A stretch of DNA of 64,000 nucleotides from Congeria kusceri (GCA_027627225.1 CM051024.1:77365504-77429503), one strand, 5' to 3'. Counted from the first letter of the stretch, positions 1 to 13,149 are shown. Numbers and translations are program-made. The notes: generated by a model from the sequence alone, not told the origin.

Positions 1-619
1 AAAATGACTTCAAAAATCTTCTCCTCTGAAACTGCAAGGCCCAGAGGTTTCGTATTTGGTATGTTACATCCTATAGTGGTCCTCTACAAAGATTGTTCAA
101 ATTATGCCCCATGGGTCAAAACTGACCATTCCCCAGGGGTCACATGGTTTATATAGACTTAAATAGCAAAACGACTTTAAAATTCTTCTCCTCTGAAACC
201 GCAAGGCCTAGAGGTTTCATATTTGGTACATAACATTGTGTAGTGGTCCTCTACACTTCCCGGGGGTTACATGGTTTATATAGACTTAAATAGCAAATGA
301 CTTTAAAAATCTTCTCTTCTGAAACAGCAAGGCCCACAGCTTTCCTATATTTGGTATGTAACATTGCATAGTGGTCCTCTCCAAAGATTGTTCAAATTAT
401 GCCCCTGGGGTCAAATCTGGCCGCACCCCGAATGGTCACGTGGTTTATAAAGACTTAAATAGCAAAATGACTTAAAAAATCTGCACTTGAAACCGCAAGG
501 CCTAGAGGTTTGTTGAAGATCTTTCAAATTATGCCCCTGGGATAAAAATAAGCCACGCCTCGGGATGCAAATTCCAATTGGGTTACAAAGTCTCAGGTGA
601 GTGTCCTAGGGCCCTCTTG
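1..619 (+). mobile_element. AGCTCACC-family Helentron-like element, 3' part
   Basis: About four copies of a roughly 165 bp tandem unit (AATGACTTTAAAAATCTTCT, GCCCAGAGGTTTC, TTATGCCCCTGGGGTCAAA) end in CAGGTGAG, CCTAGGGCCC and TCTTG before T. The 5' end is left of the window. The same unit fills the complete copy at 41221-42617. Confidence 0.8.
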
Positions 620-737
620 TTATAGAATTATTTCCATGTTTTTTTGTATCGCCCCTATATGTTAATGCGAAATGGGTCAGTACTGAGAATGCTGGTATTT
701 ACGGGTACCTGTTGCATCCCTAATGGTCGCCATAGAA

Positions 738-779
738 CTCAGACTCAAGTGAGCGCTTTGGGACATCATGGCCCTCTTG
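738..779 (+). mobile_element. 3' end fragment of an AGCTCACC-family element
   Basis: CTCAAGTGAGC, GGGACATCATGGCCC hairpin and CTCTTG before TTT match the 3' end of this family. The body upstream (620-737) is not recognisable. Nothing else is seen in 780-1198. Confidence 0.6.
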
Positions 780-1198
780 TTTAAACTAGCGTAAGTGCTT
801 TTCTTACATCTACGCGTGAAAAACAGCACTGCACAGTAACAATAGGTTATTTTCACATATTTCCACACCTGTTTCATGCTTGTCAAACATTTCTTCATGC
901 GGGTTTTGAATTTGCGAGGAAATTAAATTGCAAATATTAGTGAAAATAAAATCCACGCGAATAAAAACAGTTCTACAGTACCCTAGGATCCCCTGAAATC
1001 CCGAAAGCTTATTTCTAGTGGGGCACTAGAAGTCCATTTCCTTGGTAGAGCCCGTACTTGAGACATCTTTTGTGGAGATCATGTGAAACTATTGTATATG
1101 ATTGACATTTCATATGTCAGATACAATAAATTCACTCTAACCCTCGTTTATGTAGTTTATGAAGTATTCAATTAACAAAATTTGGACTTAAGTATAAA

Positions 1199-1462
1199 TG
1201 TGGCGCGTCTTGAGAAAACCAGTCTTAATGCATATGCGTAAAGTGTTGTCCCGGATTAGCCTGTGCAGTACGCACAGGCTAATCCAGGACGGCACTTTCC
1301 GCTTTTATGGTATTTTCTGTTTCAATGAAGTCTCTTCTAAACATAAATCCGCTTTAGGCGGAAAGTGTCGTCCCGGAATTAGCCTGTGCAGACTGCACAG
1401 GCTAAACCGGGATGACACATTACGCACATGCATTAAGACCGGTTTTCTCACGACGCGCCACA
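1199..1462. mobile_element. Double-hairpin MITE, copy 1
   Basis: About 264 bp, imperfect palindrome. Ends are TGTGGCGCGTC and GACGCGCCACA. Each half has a local hairpin GATTAGCCTGTGC / GCACAGGCTAATC; both hairpins are intact. Open frames across it are artefacts of the repeat. Confidence 0.9.
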
Positions 1463-1881
1463 AATATATTAAACTTAATATAATTCTGGAATATGGGCCA
1501 TGGCTATATATGTTCCCCAAACAGAAACACACAATTAGTGTACAGAAGTGTGGTTGAAGTTATTTAGAATTGTAAACAATTCCCATGGCAGACAGATAAC
1601 AACTCACTTTGGTCAATTTGTGTAAATGATTTGGTAATTTAATAAATTAATGCCATTGTGTGGGAATTTTATCAAAATTGAGATCTGCATCAACCGTTTT
1701 ATGCTCTTTGTTACTATAAAGACACAATTTAGTATAAGTGCGAAATTATTAACCTGACACTCATTAATCTTCGTGAAAACCCGTAAGTGTGTTCGGTTGT
1801 TTGCGTTGTTTTGGACTAGTTTCTGTTATTGGAATTTATGTTGATATAGATTTAAATACATTGTAGCGAGAGTGGTATGCA

Positions 1882-1951
1882 ATGGTCGTGTGGTATAAGT
1901 GCCAGCGCCCCATGCCATCGGAACAAGTTCAATTCCTACGGACAGCGACCT
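1882..1951 (+). other. tRNA-like unit inside T1, plus strand
   Basis: Acceptor-like GGTCG...CGACC pair at the ends, A-box-like TCGTGTGGTATAAGTGCC and B-box-like CAAGTTCAATTCC. Only a TTT run follows. Probably tRNA-derived, not a working tRNA. Confidence 0.5.
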
Positions 1952-2164
1952 TTGTAAAATTGTATAAGTTATTCTTAAAATATGCAGATCATGAGATATT
2001 AATTTAAAAAATGTATCATCATTATTTTTTAATATTTGTATTTGATCTAATTAATATTATTTCTTGTATGTTTGTATTATTCATACAGAAAGTAATGATA
2101 CATGTAAAGTATCAGTTTCGTTTCATAATTCTAATAATAATGGTCAAAATGCTCATGTTTATAA

Positions 2165-2235
2165 AATGTCGACGCCGGGACTCGAACTCAACACTTCGCA
2201 TTGCAAGCGCGGCATCTGTTCCGCTACATCATTCT
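2165..2235 (-). other. tRNA-like unit inside T1, minus strand
   Basis: Read on the minus strand: A-box-like ATGTAGCGGAACAGATGCC, an anticodon-arm-like CGCTTGCAATGCG (GCA in the loop, as in tRNA-Cys) and B box GAGTTCGAGTCCCGG, with TTTT soon after. It is likely a tRNA-derived Pol III unit. Confidence 0.55.
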
Positions 2236-2382
2236 TCCTTTACGATATATAAGCTTATACGATATCAATTAACATTGTAGAATGGGCTATGATACATTTA
2301 ATACTTGTCATAGTATCTATAAATAAATCCCGATTGCATACGGAATATTCAGGAGTGTCAGGTTAATCATTTCGCACTATAT

Positions 2383-3108
2383 AAAGATGACATTATGAGA
2401 TAAATACATTTGATAGTATATGTATAGTCAAAAAACAATGTAACTGCTGTTTATATGAGATCTGTTTCTTTAATTTGTAATATATGTGTTTTTGACTGCT
2501 AAAATAAGTTGCTATTAATATATTATTAATATTTTTCTAAGTTGATATAATGTTGCTTATGATATTCAGTGTAGCTGTTGTGATTTTATTTGGACTGGCT
2601 GCAATATTGATGATAGCTATGCTTAGAGATGCTTAGCAACTTTTTTTTTTTTTCAAGGTTCTTAGAATATGTTTACTTCAATAATGTTAAATATGGTTCA
2701 TCTTGACTGGCTATCTTTTCTTGATTGTCTCCAAAAGCAGAAGGAATGGAAAACTTCATTATAGAGTCCTCTTGATCCAAGGATAGTGCCTGAGCTGCAT
2801 TAAGTGGTTTTAATGACCAGATTTCATTATTTGGACTAACCAGAGCTGATCTGGCCCTCCCAAAGGCCTTAATTAATAAGTTTTTAGGTTAATTACTTTA
2901 CTTCCATTGCTGGGGTGAAGGTTGATTGACCGCATTTTCAGTAGATAAACCTGAGTACTATTGAATTTGTGATAGTCTAAACCTGTTTATTTTAGCTTGA
3001 TTGCATGGAATGACACTCAAGTCTGTTTCCTGGGATGAACCCGTACTTAGTGTCTTTGGAAAGATCTTGAGATCTTGGGTATCGATCCCAGAAATGTATG
3101 AAATATAT
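2383..3108. other. Non-coding stretch
   Basis: AT-rich sequence with a short T-run at 2641. I see no exon, RNA gene or recognisable repeat. Confidence 0.5.
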
Positions 3109-3336
3109 ATGAGGCGTGTCGTGAGAAAACTGGGCTTAATGCATGTGCGTAAAGTGTCGTCCCGGATTAGCCTGTGCAGGATGACACTTTCTGCCTAAAG
3201 AGGATTTATGTATAGAAGAGACTTCCTTGAAACAGAAAATACCATAAAAGCGGAAAGTGCCGTTCCGGATTAGCCTGATCCGGGACGACACTTTACGCAC
3301 ATGCATTAAGCCCGGTTTTCTCATGACACGCCTCAT
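3109..3336. mobile_element. Double-hairpin MITE, copy 2
   Basis: Ends ATGAGGCGTGTC and GACACGCCTCAT. Both internal hairpins are damaged: the left lacks its second arm, and the right lacks its centre. Confidence 0.88.
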
Positions 3337-5333
3337 ATAGATATCAGTTACAGTAAATTTCCCTTTCACAAACAAAGTGAACTGTTGTTTTAATCAGTTG
3401 AAGACTAAATTTAATGCTTTAGAAGGGTAATGCTCATATAATGTCTCTGAAACTTATTACAGTTAGGGCTGAGTCCTGTCCATTTGCGACACTGTTTACC
3501 AGGTCGCAAATGTTATCTGTGTTTTGAAACTGTTGGTTGCCTCAGAGGACACTCTTGATTTTGGGAAACATTTTGATGTCTATATGAGCTAAATTAGGAC
3601 TGGTTCAAATCCCATTAAACTGATCTCATGGAGTGTTGAATTTGCCGAGCATTCTGAAACATGGGGTCAAGGTACAGTGTTGGTCATCTCCTTTTCATCT
3701 CAGCGCCATGGTCCCATTTCAGCACCTGGCCCCACTAAGAAAGTTCTAGATCTCAAACTTGGTCTCAACTTAAAATATTGACCAATGAGAATGCTTGTTA
3801 CATTTGAGCTTTGATTTCTATTGGTTGAAGTTTAAGATTGAGACTAAGATTGAGCTTAAGAATGTTCATAGTGTGACCGGACCCGGGGAACCTGTGCACT
3901 TATCATAAAAGCACAACACAACTCGCTTGCTGCGTTAACTGTTTGTTTTTATTTATTCTTGTTTCTTCCTAATTCTCATAATTTTCTCAACAATACCTAG
4001 TTATAATATTTCCAACTATTCATCCTCTTGTTTCTAACCCTATCACCTCTCATTCCTGACTGACTTCCTCCCCTTCTGAAACCCTTTCATCCCTAATACT
4101 AAGTCTAACCAATCATATCTATCTCTCATCCACCAATCATACAGTACCTTACTTCCTTACTTCTATCAGATTGTAATTAATTAGCACCTAGCCTAAGAAT
4201 CTTTAGATCTTTAGTTACAGTCATTACTTATACCTAGAGCTGATAAGCATACAGTCTGAATCATAAGTGTGAAGTCAACATGAAAAGACTTCCCAGACTG
4301 TAACTAACACAATGTTATTTATATCAAGTTAAACATGTGGTCAAAAGTAACTTACTATTGCCATTCAGTAGACAAAGAAATCCTAACAATTCATGCTCTT
4401 AATTATGCTAGAATATATAAATTCTATAATACTGTAACTATGAAAATATATGAATTTATAATGCAAACAATCAAAATCAAATAATATTTATAACTCTGTG
4501 ACAATAGTAAAGGGGCCTGGGCCTGTATTCACAAAGCTCCTTAGGGAAAACTTAAGTAAATTCCTTTAATTCATAAAATTTCGTAAGCCCCTGGCTGTTT
4601 TATGTATAGGTCTTGTAACAATAAAATGTTGTAAAAATTCTATATATTGCTTATATGTTTAGTAATACAGCCTTCTTTGTACAGAAATCATTGGATTTCA
4701 TAGATAAAATTTGATCTGAAGTGTTCGCTTAAGTACAACTTAAGGTAAGATTTTTTTGAATACCAGCCCAGGACCCACAGCTAGGAAAGATTTTATTCTC
4801 AAACTTAGTATTAACTTAAAATATCTACCAATGAAAACTTGTGTTACATTATGGGCTTGATTTCTGTTGGCCAGCATTTAAGATTATGACAATTTAAGAT
4901 TAAGTGTAAGAACGCTAGTATTCATGGGGCATGACGTCAACAATCTTTCAATTAGCATCTTGCAGACATACAAGAATTTGAATCTTTAGCATCACTAAAA
5001 TTGTCAATGTTAACATATTATATAATATTGAACATTTCATAGATTAAAGTAGGCAATTCTGTCATCCTTTTGTTCTTATTTTACAGATCACAACCTAAAT
5101 TTGTAGAAATTTTTACTCCGTGATGCATCTATAATCGCCTTTAGCTGTTTCGCCAGCAATGACATATTGTCTAGTTAAATGAACATGTATAATTACATAT
5201 ATAAAGACAATATCGTGCCAAAACAAGACAGTCGTAAGGATTCAAAAAAGCCTTAAAATGTAAAGAATGCCTGTAAACACCCCTTGCTGTTGGAGGTCAT
5301 TTTGTATTACCAATTTTCAATTATCTGTTTCCT
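3337..5333. other. Non-coding stretch with a palindromic repeat
   Basis: It holds the palindromic CTCCTTAGGG repeat at 4525-4764 and short pieces ACCAATGAAAATG...TTACATT that also occur as an array near 20.5 kb. No exon seen. Confidence 0.5.
4525..4764. repeat. Palindromic GTATTCACAAAGCTCC repeat, copy 1
   Basis: Begins GTATTCACAAAGCTCCTTAG and ends in the inverted TTTTTGAATACC. Related copies are at 19072-19323, 48775-49297 and 60960-61200. Confidence 0.7.
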
Positions 5334-7495
5334 CTCAATTTGGGACATATAGAAACAAGAAATGTCTTTAAAAACAGACCATTGGCGTTGAAATTAATAT
5401 TGAGATGTCATTTAAAAATTACCTAAACTGACGGCCAGGATGGTCGGTTACGTGACTTCTCAGATCCCAGATTTTTTGGTCCCCACCAATATTAGGGGAC
5501 TTATTGGACCCCAGATTTTTCGGACACTATGTCACGTGACTGTTACTTAAAATGGAAATAAACTTAATACTGTAATAATTCGAAAAGAACATAACATATG
5601 ATCATGAAACTTGTTACACAGAATGGACTATATGATTGCCCTCTGTCAGTTTAGTACTACAATAACTCAAAAAGTAACTCGAATGTCTGGTCAATGTTAC
5701 TAAAGTAGAAACAAGAAATGTTTTTAAAAAAGACAATCGGCGTTGAAATTAATATTGAGATGACATTTAAATATTACCTAAACAGACGGCCAAGATGATC
5801 GGTTACGTGACTTCTCAGACCCTAGATTTTTTGGTCCCCACCAATATTATTAGACCCCAGATTTTTTCGGACACTATAAGAAAACTTCTCGGACCCAAAA
5901 GTTAATTTGAGATAAATTTATAAATTTATAAATTAAATAAAATTATAATTAATATCTATAATTAATATCTATGCCATGAATAAACCAATCATACAGCTCC
6001 ATGTTTCCACCAGTGATATATGAATAACCAAAATAATTTCGGTTAATATAATTGTTATCTGAATTTGTCAAGCCAATTTAACAATGTAAGAAAATAATTT
6101 CGGGAATGAATTAAAATTATTATGTATCAGACGAGTCTATATAGTTATTTATAGTACGGGTAATATACCATTCATGTTTGTTATCTAATATAATAATGAT
6201 TTGAAGTCAGATAAGCATGTATACTGTGTATCCCAATAAAAAAGCAATAGTCAGGGAACATTCAGCGATTTTTGAAATGTTAAGACTTTATTTTTGGTAA
6301 CGCAAACATAAAAATTCATTAGACTATGACGATTTTAAATTATATCAGTAGAAATATGGTATATCAAGGGTTCCTTTGTATAATTAGTATTGCAAAGTGT
6401 GTATTCATGCTACGCGAATAACAGTTCAACATATTCCGAATCTTCTTTCATAACATTTTATCTATAAAAAATGTAGCATCTTTTTACAGACTAAATAACA
6501 TCTACTGGAGAAGTTGATAGAAAGATGCAATTATAAATAATCGTTAATAAATCATACCACAATTTTTAATCAAATTAACAGTAAGTAAATAAGGCGTAAA
6601 AAAAAAAATGTTTATTTCAGATAACATGCCCCAAAAAATTAGGGTAGGTAGGTCGGGATTTTTTTATTTTTTTGGGTGGGGTGGGGGGTAAATGGTGTAC
6701 TTAAAGATTCTAACACTAAATAAATATTCAAAACATATCAGTTATAGCCTTAAACATTGTTTATATATGGATACTATCAAAACGAAACACTTATTTATCC
6801 CAAACACATTTAATTATTGAAAAAGGGAAATAAAACACAAATCAATCCGACAAACCCAATAAAATGTTCTAGGGTTGGGGCATTTTTTTAGGGTAGGTCT
6901 GGTTACCTGAAACAAACATTTTTTTTTTACGCATAATATAAATTCCACATTTATTGAAATTTTTAGGTTTATGATTCTCTGAACACTATTATTGATGCAT
7001 GTAACACAGCTATACAACTGTTGCTAGCTACGCGCACTATTTTTAGAATGCCACTACTGTTTCTGGAATGCGATGAACTCGCTAGAATCAATGGGCTACA
7101 TGGAACGGCAACTCTTTGAGTGAGATTTATGCATGGGAACATTGCACAATTGCTATTTATAGAGCGTAACGCTTATATATAGTTATTTCGTTACGTGAAT
7201 GAATATAGCATTCTGTTTATGGCATACAATGAGAAAATACGTTCATAATTAGCCTCACTTCTAGAGTATATGTCGAGGATATGTTTATAACTTCATTTTA
7301 ACCGCTTATGTAAACAATTATGTAAATTTTTATTCCCAAAAGTATGCAACAGTTATTGGTATACGTTAAACCATTGTTTGAAGTTTGCATTCACTCAAAT
7401 TAGAAAATTTGCCCAATTCTATTGGCATTCAATTTTCCCGCTGCATAATTATCGCTAGAAATCTAGGTCAAAAGTGATCTTAGACAGCTACGCCA
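5334..7495 (+). mobile_element. Partial AGTCCCC-family element (copy A), rearranged
   Basis: From about 5525 it matches 36707-38335 closely (GTGACTGTTACTTAAAAT through AGACAGCTACGCC). At the front, 5350-5525 is a partial duplicate of the inner segment (CAAGAAATG...CGGACACTAT). Both terminal hairpins are missing. It is interrupted at 6594-6932 by a separate insertion. No coding seen. Confidence 0.8.
6594..6932. mobile_element. 339 bp TIR insertion with an empty site in the window
   Basis: Ends GCGTAAAAAA...TGTTTATTTCAG and CTGAAACAAACA...TTTTACGC are inverted repeats of about 31 bp. The related sequence at 37730-37760 lacks the insert. ATAA on both sides may be the target duplication. Confidence 0.8.
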
Positions 7496-10470
7496 AAAAA
7501 GTAGAAAAATTAAGAATTAAATAAAAATGAATGTGCCACAGGGCGAGAAAATTGTGTAGACAGTCCAAGATGGGGACCTGGGATCCATGGTTTACAGGGC
7601 CAATGATCTCCCAACTGAGTTTAAACCCAGCCACTAGACACCCTTCACGCCCCCCCCCCCCCCCACCCAGACACACATAGTTCTTACCATGACATAAACT
7701 ATTTAAGTGAAATCTGGCCGAAAACATAGCATCTGCAATACTGTCATAAAAATTGCAAATCAGAGACTCCCTCTTTAGTATTGTTACCAGCTTTGTTTCT
7801 GGAGGCGTTAATTTATGACACGATACTGTATATTGAAGCCATCGTATAACTAGCACATTGTGCAAAGTGGTGCTTCAAATACGTAGCAAGATTTAATAAA
7901 TAAACGTAAGGGATGAAATCTGTGTAAACCACTGTTGCTCCCTGTGAAACATTCAATGATACCGGGTGTCAGTTGACAAATAGTATCTGTTTGAAAACAT
8001 AGATCACAATTTGATTCCTTTTCTGAAAGTGTCCGAATACAGTGACTGAACTAAAACTTTGACATTGGTTTCTGTTACCATTTTTGTTGAGACAGTATTG
8101 TTATAATGAATGAAATCTGTGTACAATAGAGGGTGCCTTTTATGCTGTTTTCATGTATCCTTGAACTAAACTAAGAAACTGTGCGAACTGTCCCCCACTG
8201 AAACGCAACTAAAAGAATACAATGTCATCCGTGTCTGTGTCAGTGTTTTTGACAGGAAAATGTATAATTAAGCTCTTGAATATCCTTAGAAATGAAATGG
8301 GCGACACTGACAGCTGCATGGGAAATTTCCTTACTTTAAGAGTGGCGTTTCATGCCAAAGAGCATGTTTTCCGTGGATTTCTTGTCTGTTAGATTGATCA
8401 TCACTTGGGTTTTGTGTCACTTGATGTTAGTGTTCTCTGTGTTGGAAAGCCTCAAATCAAACCTCTGGCAGAGTTGTCATTCGTTGCTCTCACCATACAA
8501 AACGGGTTCAGTGACAAGAATCTTGTCATAATGAAAACAATGTATATAACCCCATGTCCAAGTTGATTTTACAGACCACAAGCTTAGAGCTAAAGAATAT
8601 TTTTTTTTTTTTATGATCATAAATGAGGGAAAATTAATAAGTCTGATTACTACTAATGGAGCTATATTCATGCCCATTTACGCAAATGGAATCAGTTAGC
8701 AGATGTAAACAAACTGGACAGAGGGGATGGTATTGTGCGTTGCGTTTTGAATGTTGTGATCATTTGACTAAAACCACCGTGAGTTGGGACTACTTTCCAA
8801 GCCAACTACAGAGGTGAATGGAATGTAGCGGGTGCGCAAGAGATTGCCTCAAATGATGTGGTGTGCTTCATTCTTGCTGGGTGGGGTGGGTTGTTATATG
8901 AGATTACTTGGCCTCACAGGGGTAAACTTAAAATAAGAATTTTACAAAGTCAAAATTGTTTGCTTCTGTGTATCCACCATTTTAATTTACACCATGTGAT
9001 CTGACTATGTTCACATGGAAGTTGGCGGTGGTGGCGGGGATTTGATGAGCTCTCTGTGGTTTGCTATCTTCTTACTGGGTGGTGTTGTCATAGTATGACG
9101 AGATTGCTCAGGTATTGTGCCAGTTGTTATTATGTCTCTTGTGTGTAACAGAGCCCCTCCACTGTCAGCTTTCTTTGTTTTAGGTTCAATGGTTATCCAA
9201 AATGTTGCTTTTCCAACCACAAATGTTATGACAGATAATGGTCTGTTTTCCATGCCATTTTCTTAGCTGGTATATAGCTAACTATGGGGAGCCATGGACA
9301 AACCCTTAGAGACTGGCAATTTTTTCATGTTTAAAGTTGACAAATCTGCATGTTGCTTATAAAAAAAAAAATCCAAATAGCCAGTCGGGTTTATAGTTTC
9401 TTAGTTTGTTTTACACTAATGGTTCTTAAGTAGTTCTCCCACATACAAAATGATTCATCACAGATTGTACATGCTGCACTCCATATAAATTGTAATTTGT
9501 AACAAAGGTACACTACTGTGATTGGCTCCGTTCATAACTGAGCTGTCTTCAATGCTTGTATTTACTGTCACCCCATGTGACTTCCTGTTTGCAACTAATG
9601 TCCAATACTATGATTGGCTCTCTTCATAATTGAGTGGTCTTCATCACTTGTATTTATTGTCACTCCTTGAGACACTGTGGTTGGCTGTTTTCTAGTTGAA
9701 CTTCCTTGGTCTACTGTTACTAGCCTTACCACAAATGAGAGGTGTGGTTATCAGTGTGGAAGATCATTAGTCTGTTAATAAAAGCACTTTCATTTTAAAA
9801 CACAGTCTGCTGGTGGCAGATTTCTTCCCATCAACAGCACAGTGGTAGGTCAAAGTTATTTAGCAGAGGTTTAATGTTCTTGTCTAATAGTTTCCTGACA
9901 GGTTGGTGTGTGTGATCAACTTTGTTCAAACACAGGAGTGTAGCTAAAACTTCAAAAAGAGTTAAATTCAAAACTTTTGGCTGAGGATTATTAGGTTAAA
10001 TTATATATCAACTTTGATTGAGTCAATTCATTAACAATGTAGTCATTTAGAAAAACAACACTGGAACAGTGTTATTCACTCAATCCACAATGTCTTAATA
10101 TTTCAGAATTTTATAAAGTTTGGAGTCAAATAACTCACAGGTTCATTGCTGTTCTCAATCTTGTGTTTATTTTATTGTCATTTTATCAGAAATTTTAGCT
10201 CCTGTTTAGAAACATAGAAACATATGTATATCTCAAAACACACATTTTTGGCCAATATGGAGATTAGTAAAATTATATTATATAATATTTATATAATAAA
10301 TACAATAATTATATAATACAATTTCCTGTTAAGTTAATGTAGTGATCTATTGGATGATATTTGACATTCTCATAACACCTTAAGCGTTACACTCTTCTTC
10401 ACCCAGACCTCGGTTTGTTGCTGCTAAGCTGCCAATAAAAATGTCTGTTAATACGAAAGAAGAGTAAATA
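7496..10470. other. Non-coding stretch
   Basis: Holds a run of 16 or so C (about 7650), a T-run at 8600, and a tandem repeat at 9512-9700. Open frames on the minus strand here have no recognisable domain. No exon is supported. Confidence 0.45.
9512..9700 (+). repeat. Tandem repeat, about 93 bp period, about two copies
   Basis: The segment TGATTGGCTC, CTTCATAA, TTGTATTTA and TGTCAC recurs twice in full, and a third partial copy begins TGTGGTTGGCTG. Confidence 0.6.
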
Positions 10471-10611
10471 TGTGGCGCGTCGTGGAAAAACCGGTCTTAA
10501 TGCATGTGCGTAAAGTGTCGTCCCGAATTAGCCTGTGCGGACTGCACAGGCTGATCCGGGACGACACTTTACGCACATGCATTAAGACCGGTTTTATCAC
10601 GACGCGCCACA
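10471..10611. mobile_element. Double-hairpin MITE, copy 3 (single-hairpin derivative)
   Basis: Only 141 bp: both ends (TGTGGCGCGTCG / CGACGCGCCACA), both flanking arms, and one central hairpin. The middle CTTTCCGC...GCGGAAAG section and one hairpin are gone, leaving a near-perfect single palindrome. Confidence 0.9.
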
Positions 10612-13149
10612 TATTTGGTATTTGCTTATTGGCAGACAGTGTCAGGGTGATTAGATTCTGAATGTCTCGTCTATGAATAATTGATATCAATTGTGAGTTC
10701 TGCCAGTCTAGCTGTGTCCTTTAATTGTCGTAATAGATGGACCTGTGGTGTCACGGCAAATGTATTTAGTGGTGTACAGCCTTGGTCATATTTTATATAA
10801 TTATTTATTCAAAAGTGAGCTTATTTTTTCAAGAGTCTAGAATAAAAGTAAAACTGACCTTCAATGAAACTCTCGGAAAATAGTGACTTGTAAAATAGAC
10901 ATCCAGTGTAGTTATTGGCTTTAACCTATTATTTGAAGTGATTTATGCAATTTGCATTTCAGGCAAGCACTCCTTGATACTCTTCCACTTCGCTAAGTTT
11001 TCGATAGATAGGATACTTGGTTACATTTGTCGATGTACCAGCAAGCCAAATCTCTCTGTTCAGTATATAGGGTATTCTGAATTCTGTTATTGACATCTGC
11101 TGCCAAAAGTCATGTTTGAAGGCATTTATCTCCTGTATGGAGTGATTGATACAAATTGAGATTTATGTCTTTCTGAATATAGCATGCAATTTGTATAATA
11201 GATGGAGCAAGTATATTGTACAAATATGGATGGCATTCAAAGGTTTGTCTGGCCTTTAATAGAAGACCTTTGTGGTGATGGTGTATTGCAGTGGTGTAAT
11301 TAAGACATGATTTTCGATTTTATTGTTGTTTATGGGTTTGTTCATAAATGGGTTTGTTCATAAAAACTTAATGAACTATGCACTTATAAGTCTTCATGAA
11401 GATTTCATGAATAATTTTGTTTTTTATTCTAATGTCTCATTTATAGTTCACAGATATTCATGAATACTTAATGAACAAAATTTTTGTAATTTCAAGAATA
11501 AATTGGTTGTGCTTTTCTTCAACATTCATGAAGAATTGCAGAAATCATGAAGACTTCTAAAAAGAATAGAGCTATCAAAAAAGTGGATATAGTATCATCA
11601 TTTGTTAGCTCTTTTGAATTATGCAAGTTAAAATCTTATGCAGACTAAGTTTTCCCCACATTCACTGCAACAGACTGCCGGACAACAACCGACCAAGTGG
11701 TGATTCACTGTTACCATTAAACTGGTTGTTAAGGTTGGGAAATATAATAAAAGCTAGAGGAACATGGTAAACGGTCTACAACGTATAACTAATATGTAGT
11801 ATTATTTCAATTGCTGTATAAGCATGAACATCAATGAGCCAGTCTATGCAATTTTTGACCATCATAAGTAGTCCTTGCCAGTTCTGACTTCAACTGATAG
11901 CCTGAAACATATCTAATTAAATTGCCAGTACGCTATTATAACCAAAGATTTGCATCAGCATTACAACAGTTTAATCAAATTTTAATTTTTCCACAAATAG
12001 TTAGAACTACTCCCCAGCTATTGTTAAAGAATTAATTTCCATTCATCAAAAATCACAAACATTGCCACAATTGTATCAAATATTTTAATGGCCAAACACA
12101 TGATATCCAAGTGCGATGATTGGATAATATTGCAGATTAATTTGAATATAATTGACATTTGTAGATGCGTCTATTATTTCTTACATTGCTGAAAAAAAAC
12201 TTAAAATGGAACAATTCTGACAAAATTCATAAGAGTCCAGACAATATTCAGAGGGTTATTCAGACAAGTTATTCAGACTGCATTCAGACTATAACCACAG
12301 ATACAGTAATTATTATGACCTTTACACTAAGTACTCAGGCGGCACTTGATATTTATTAAGGTTCAATGGTTTACTCCCCTAAAATGGTTTGTCAGACATT
12401 AAATAATATGTAAATATTATAAATTATAAACATCCAACTGGAAATGATTATAATGCAACTTTTTTCATGATATAGTACAATTGTGCTAATATAAATCAAC
12501 AAAAAAACATAATTTTATGCAGACAAGTATAACAGACACATTATTTTCAATTTTCCAGTTTATTATTTCTAAAAAATCTCCTTAAAGTACAATGTGGTTA
12601 GGAACAGTGAACAATATAATGATTATGCAACTTTTCACAATTTTATGGTACAATTGTGCTTCCATAGTTAACATTCAACTACAGACAAATGATTAAGTAC
12701 TGATTTTCCATTTTGCAAACTCATTATATAATAGAATATTGATGGAAGGATTATATTGTAAGGAAAATAATAATAATAAGTCACATGAGTGTTGTTTAAA
12801 GGAACATAACTGTTAGTAGTAAGAAGACATGTAGCTTAAGCCTCTAGGCATATTGTCGCGAAAATATATTACAAATGCTTAAAAATGTCAAACCCTTTCA
12901 AATGTGCAAAATCAGTTATAGTTTATTGACTTGTTTGTAACTTAAATGAAATAATACTTACAAACACAGGTTCCAAGTGTTCAGTTTTCATAGATATTTT
13001 TGTTTAAACATCACAGTCATGTTTAAATCATTTCAGACTTGAGCAATGAAAGTCAACTGATGACATCATAAATGACATCATATCCTGCATAGCATTTGCA
13101 TGGTATGGTGTACTGTAAATGACATAAAATTGCATTATTTATGCCCTTT
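10612..13149. other. Non-coding stretch
   Basis: AT-rich sequence. 11340-11560 has several copies of TTCATGAAGA/TCATGAATA, also seen at 14060-14230. No exon or RNA gene is seen. Confidence 0.5.

Larger units (their letters stand above)
1733..2382. mobile_element. TIR element with two opposed tRNA-like units (T1)
   Basis: The 30-base terminal inverted repeats (left GTGCGAAATTATTAACCTGA; right ends TTAATCATTTCGCAC) bound about 650 bp. Inside are a + strand tRNA-like unit (about 1882-1951) and a - strand one (about 2165-2235). No protein coding is seen. Confidence 0.75.

Noticed and set aside
1198..1557. Long open frames over the double-hairpin MITEs, with peptides such as MHVRKVSSRISLC recurring in several places
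   Set aside because: The same peptide shows up wherever the repeat lies, on either strand; it is a by-product of the palindromic repeat, not a protein family.
7488..7865. 125-codon minus-strand open frame
   Set aside because: It runs through a poly-C/poly-G tract (a glycine run) and shows no recognisable motif.
8477..9253. Possible small genes on the minus strand
   Set aside because: No family resemblance; the proline run PPPPP comes from a GGTGGTGGCGGGG stretch, and the region looks like ordinary intron or intergenic DNA.
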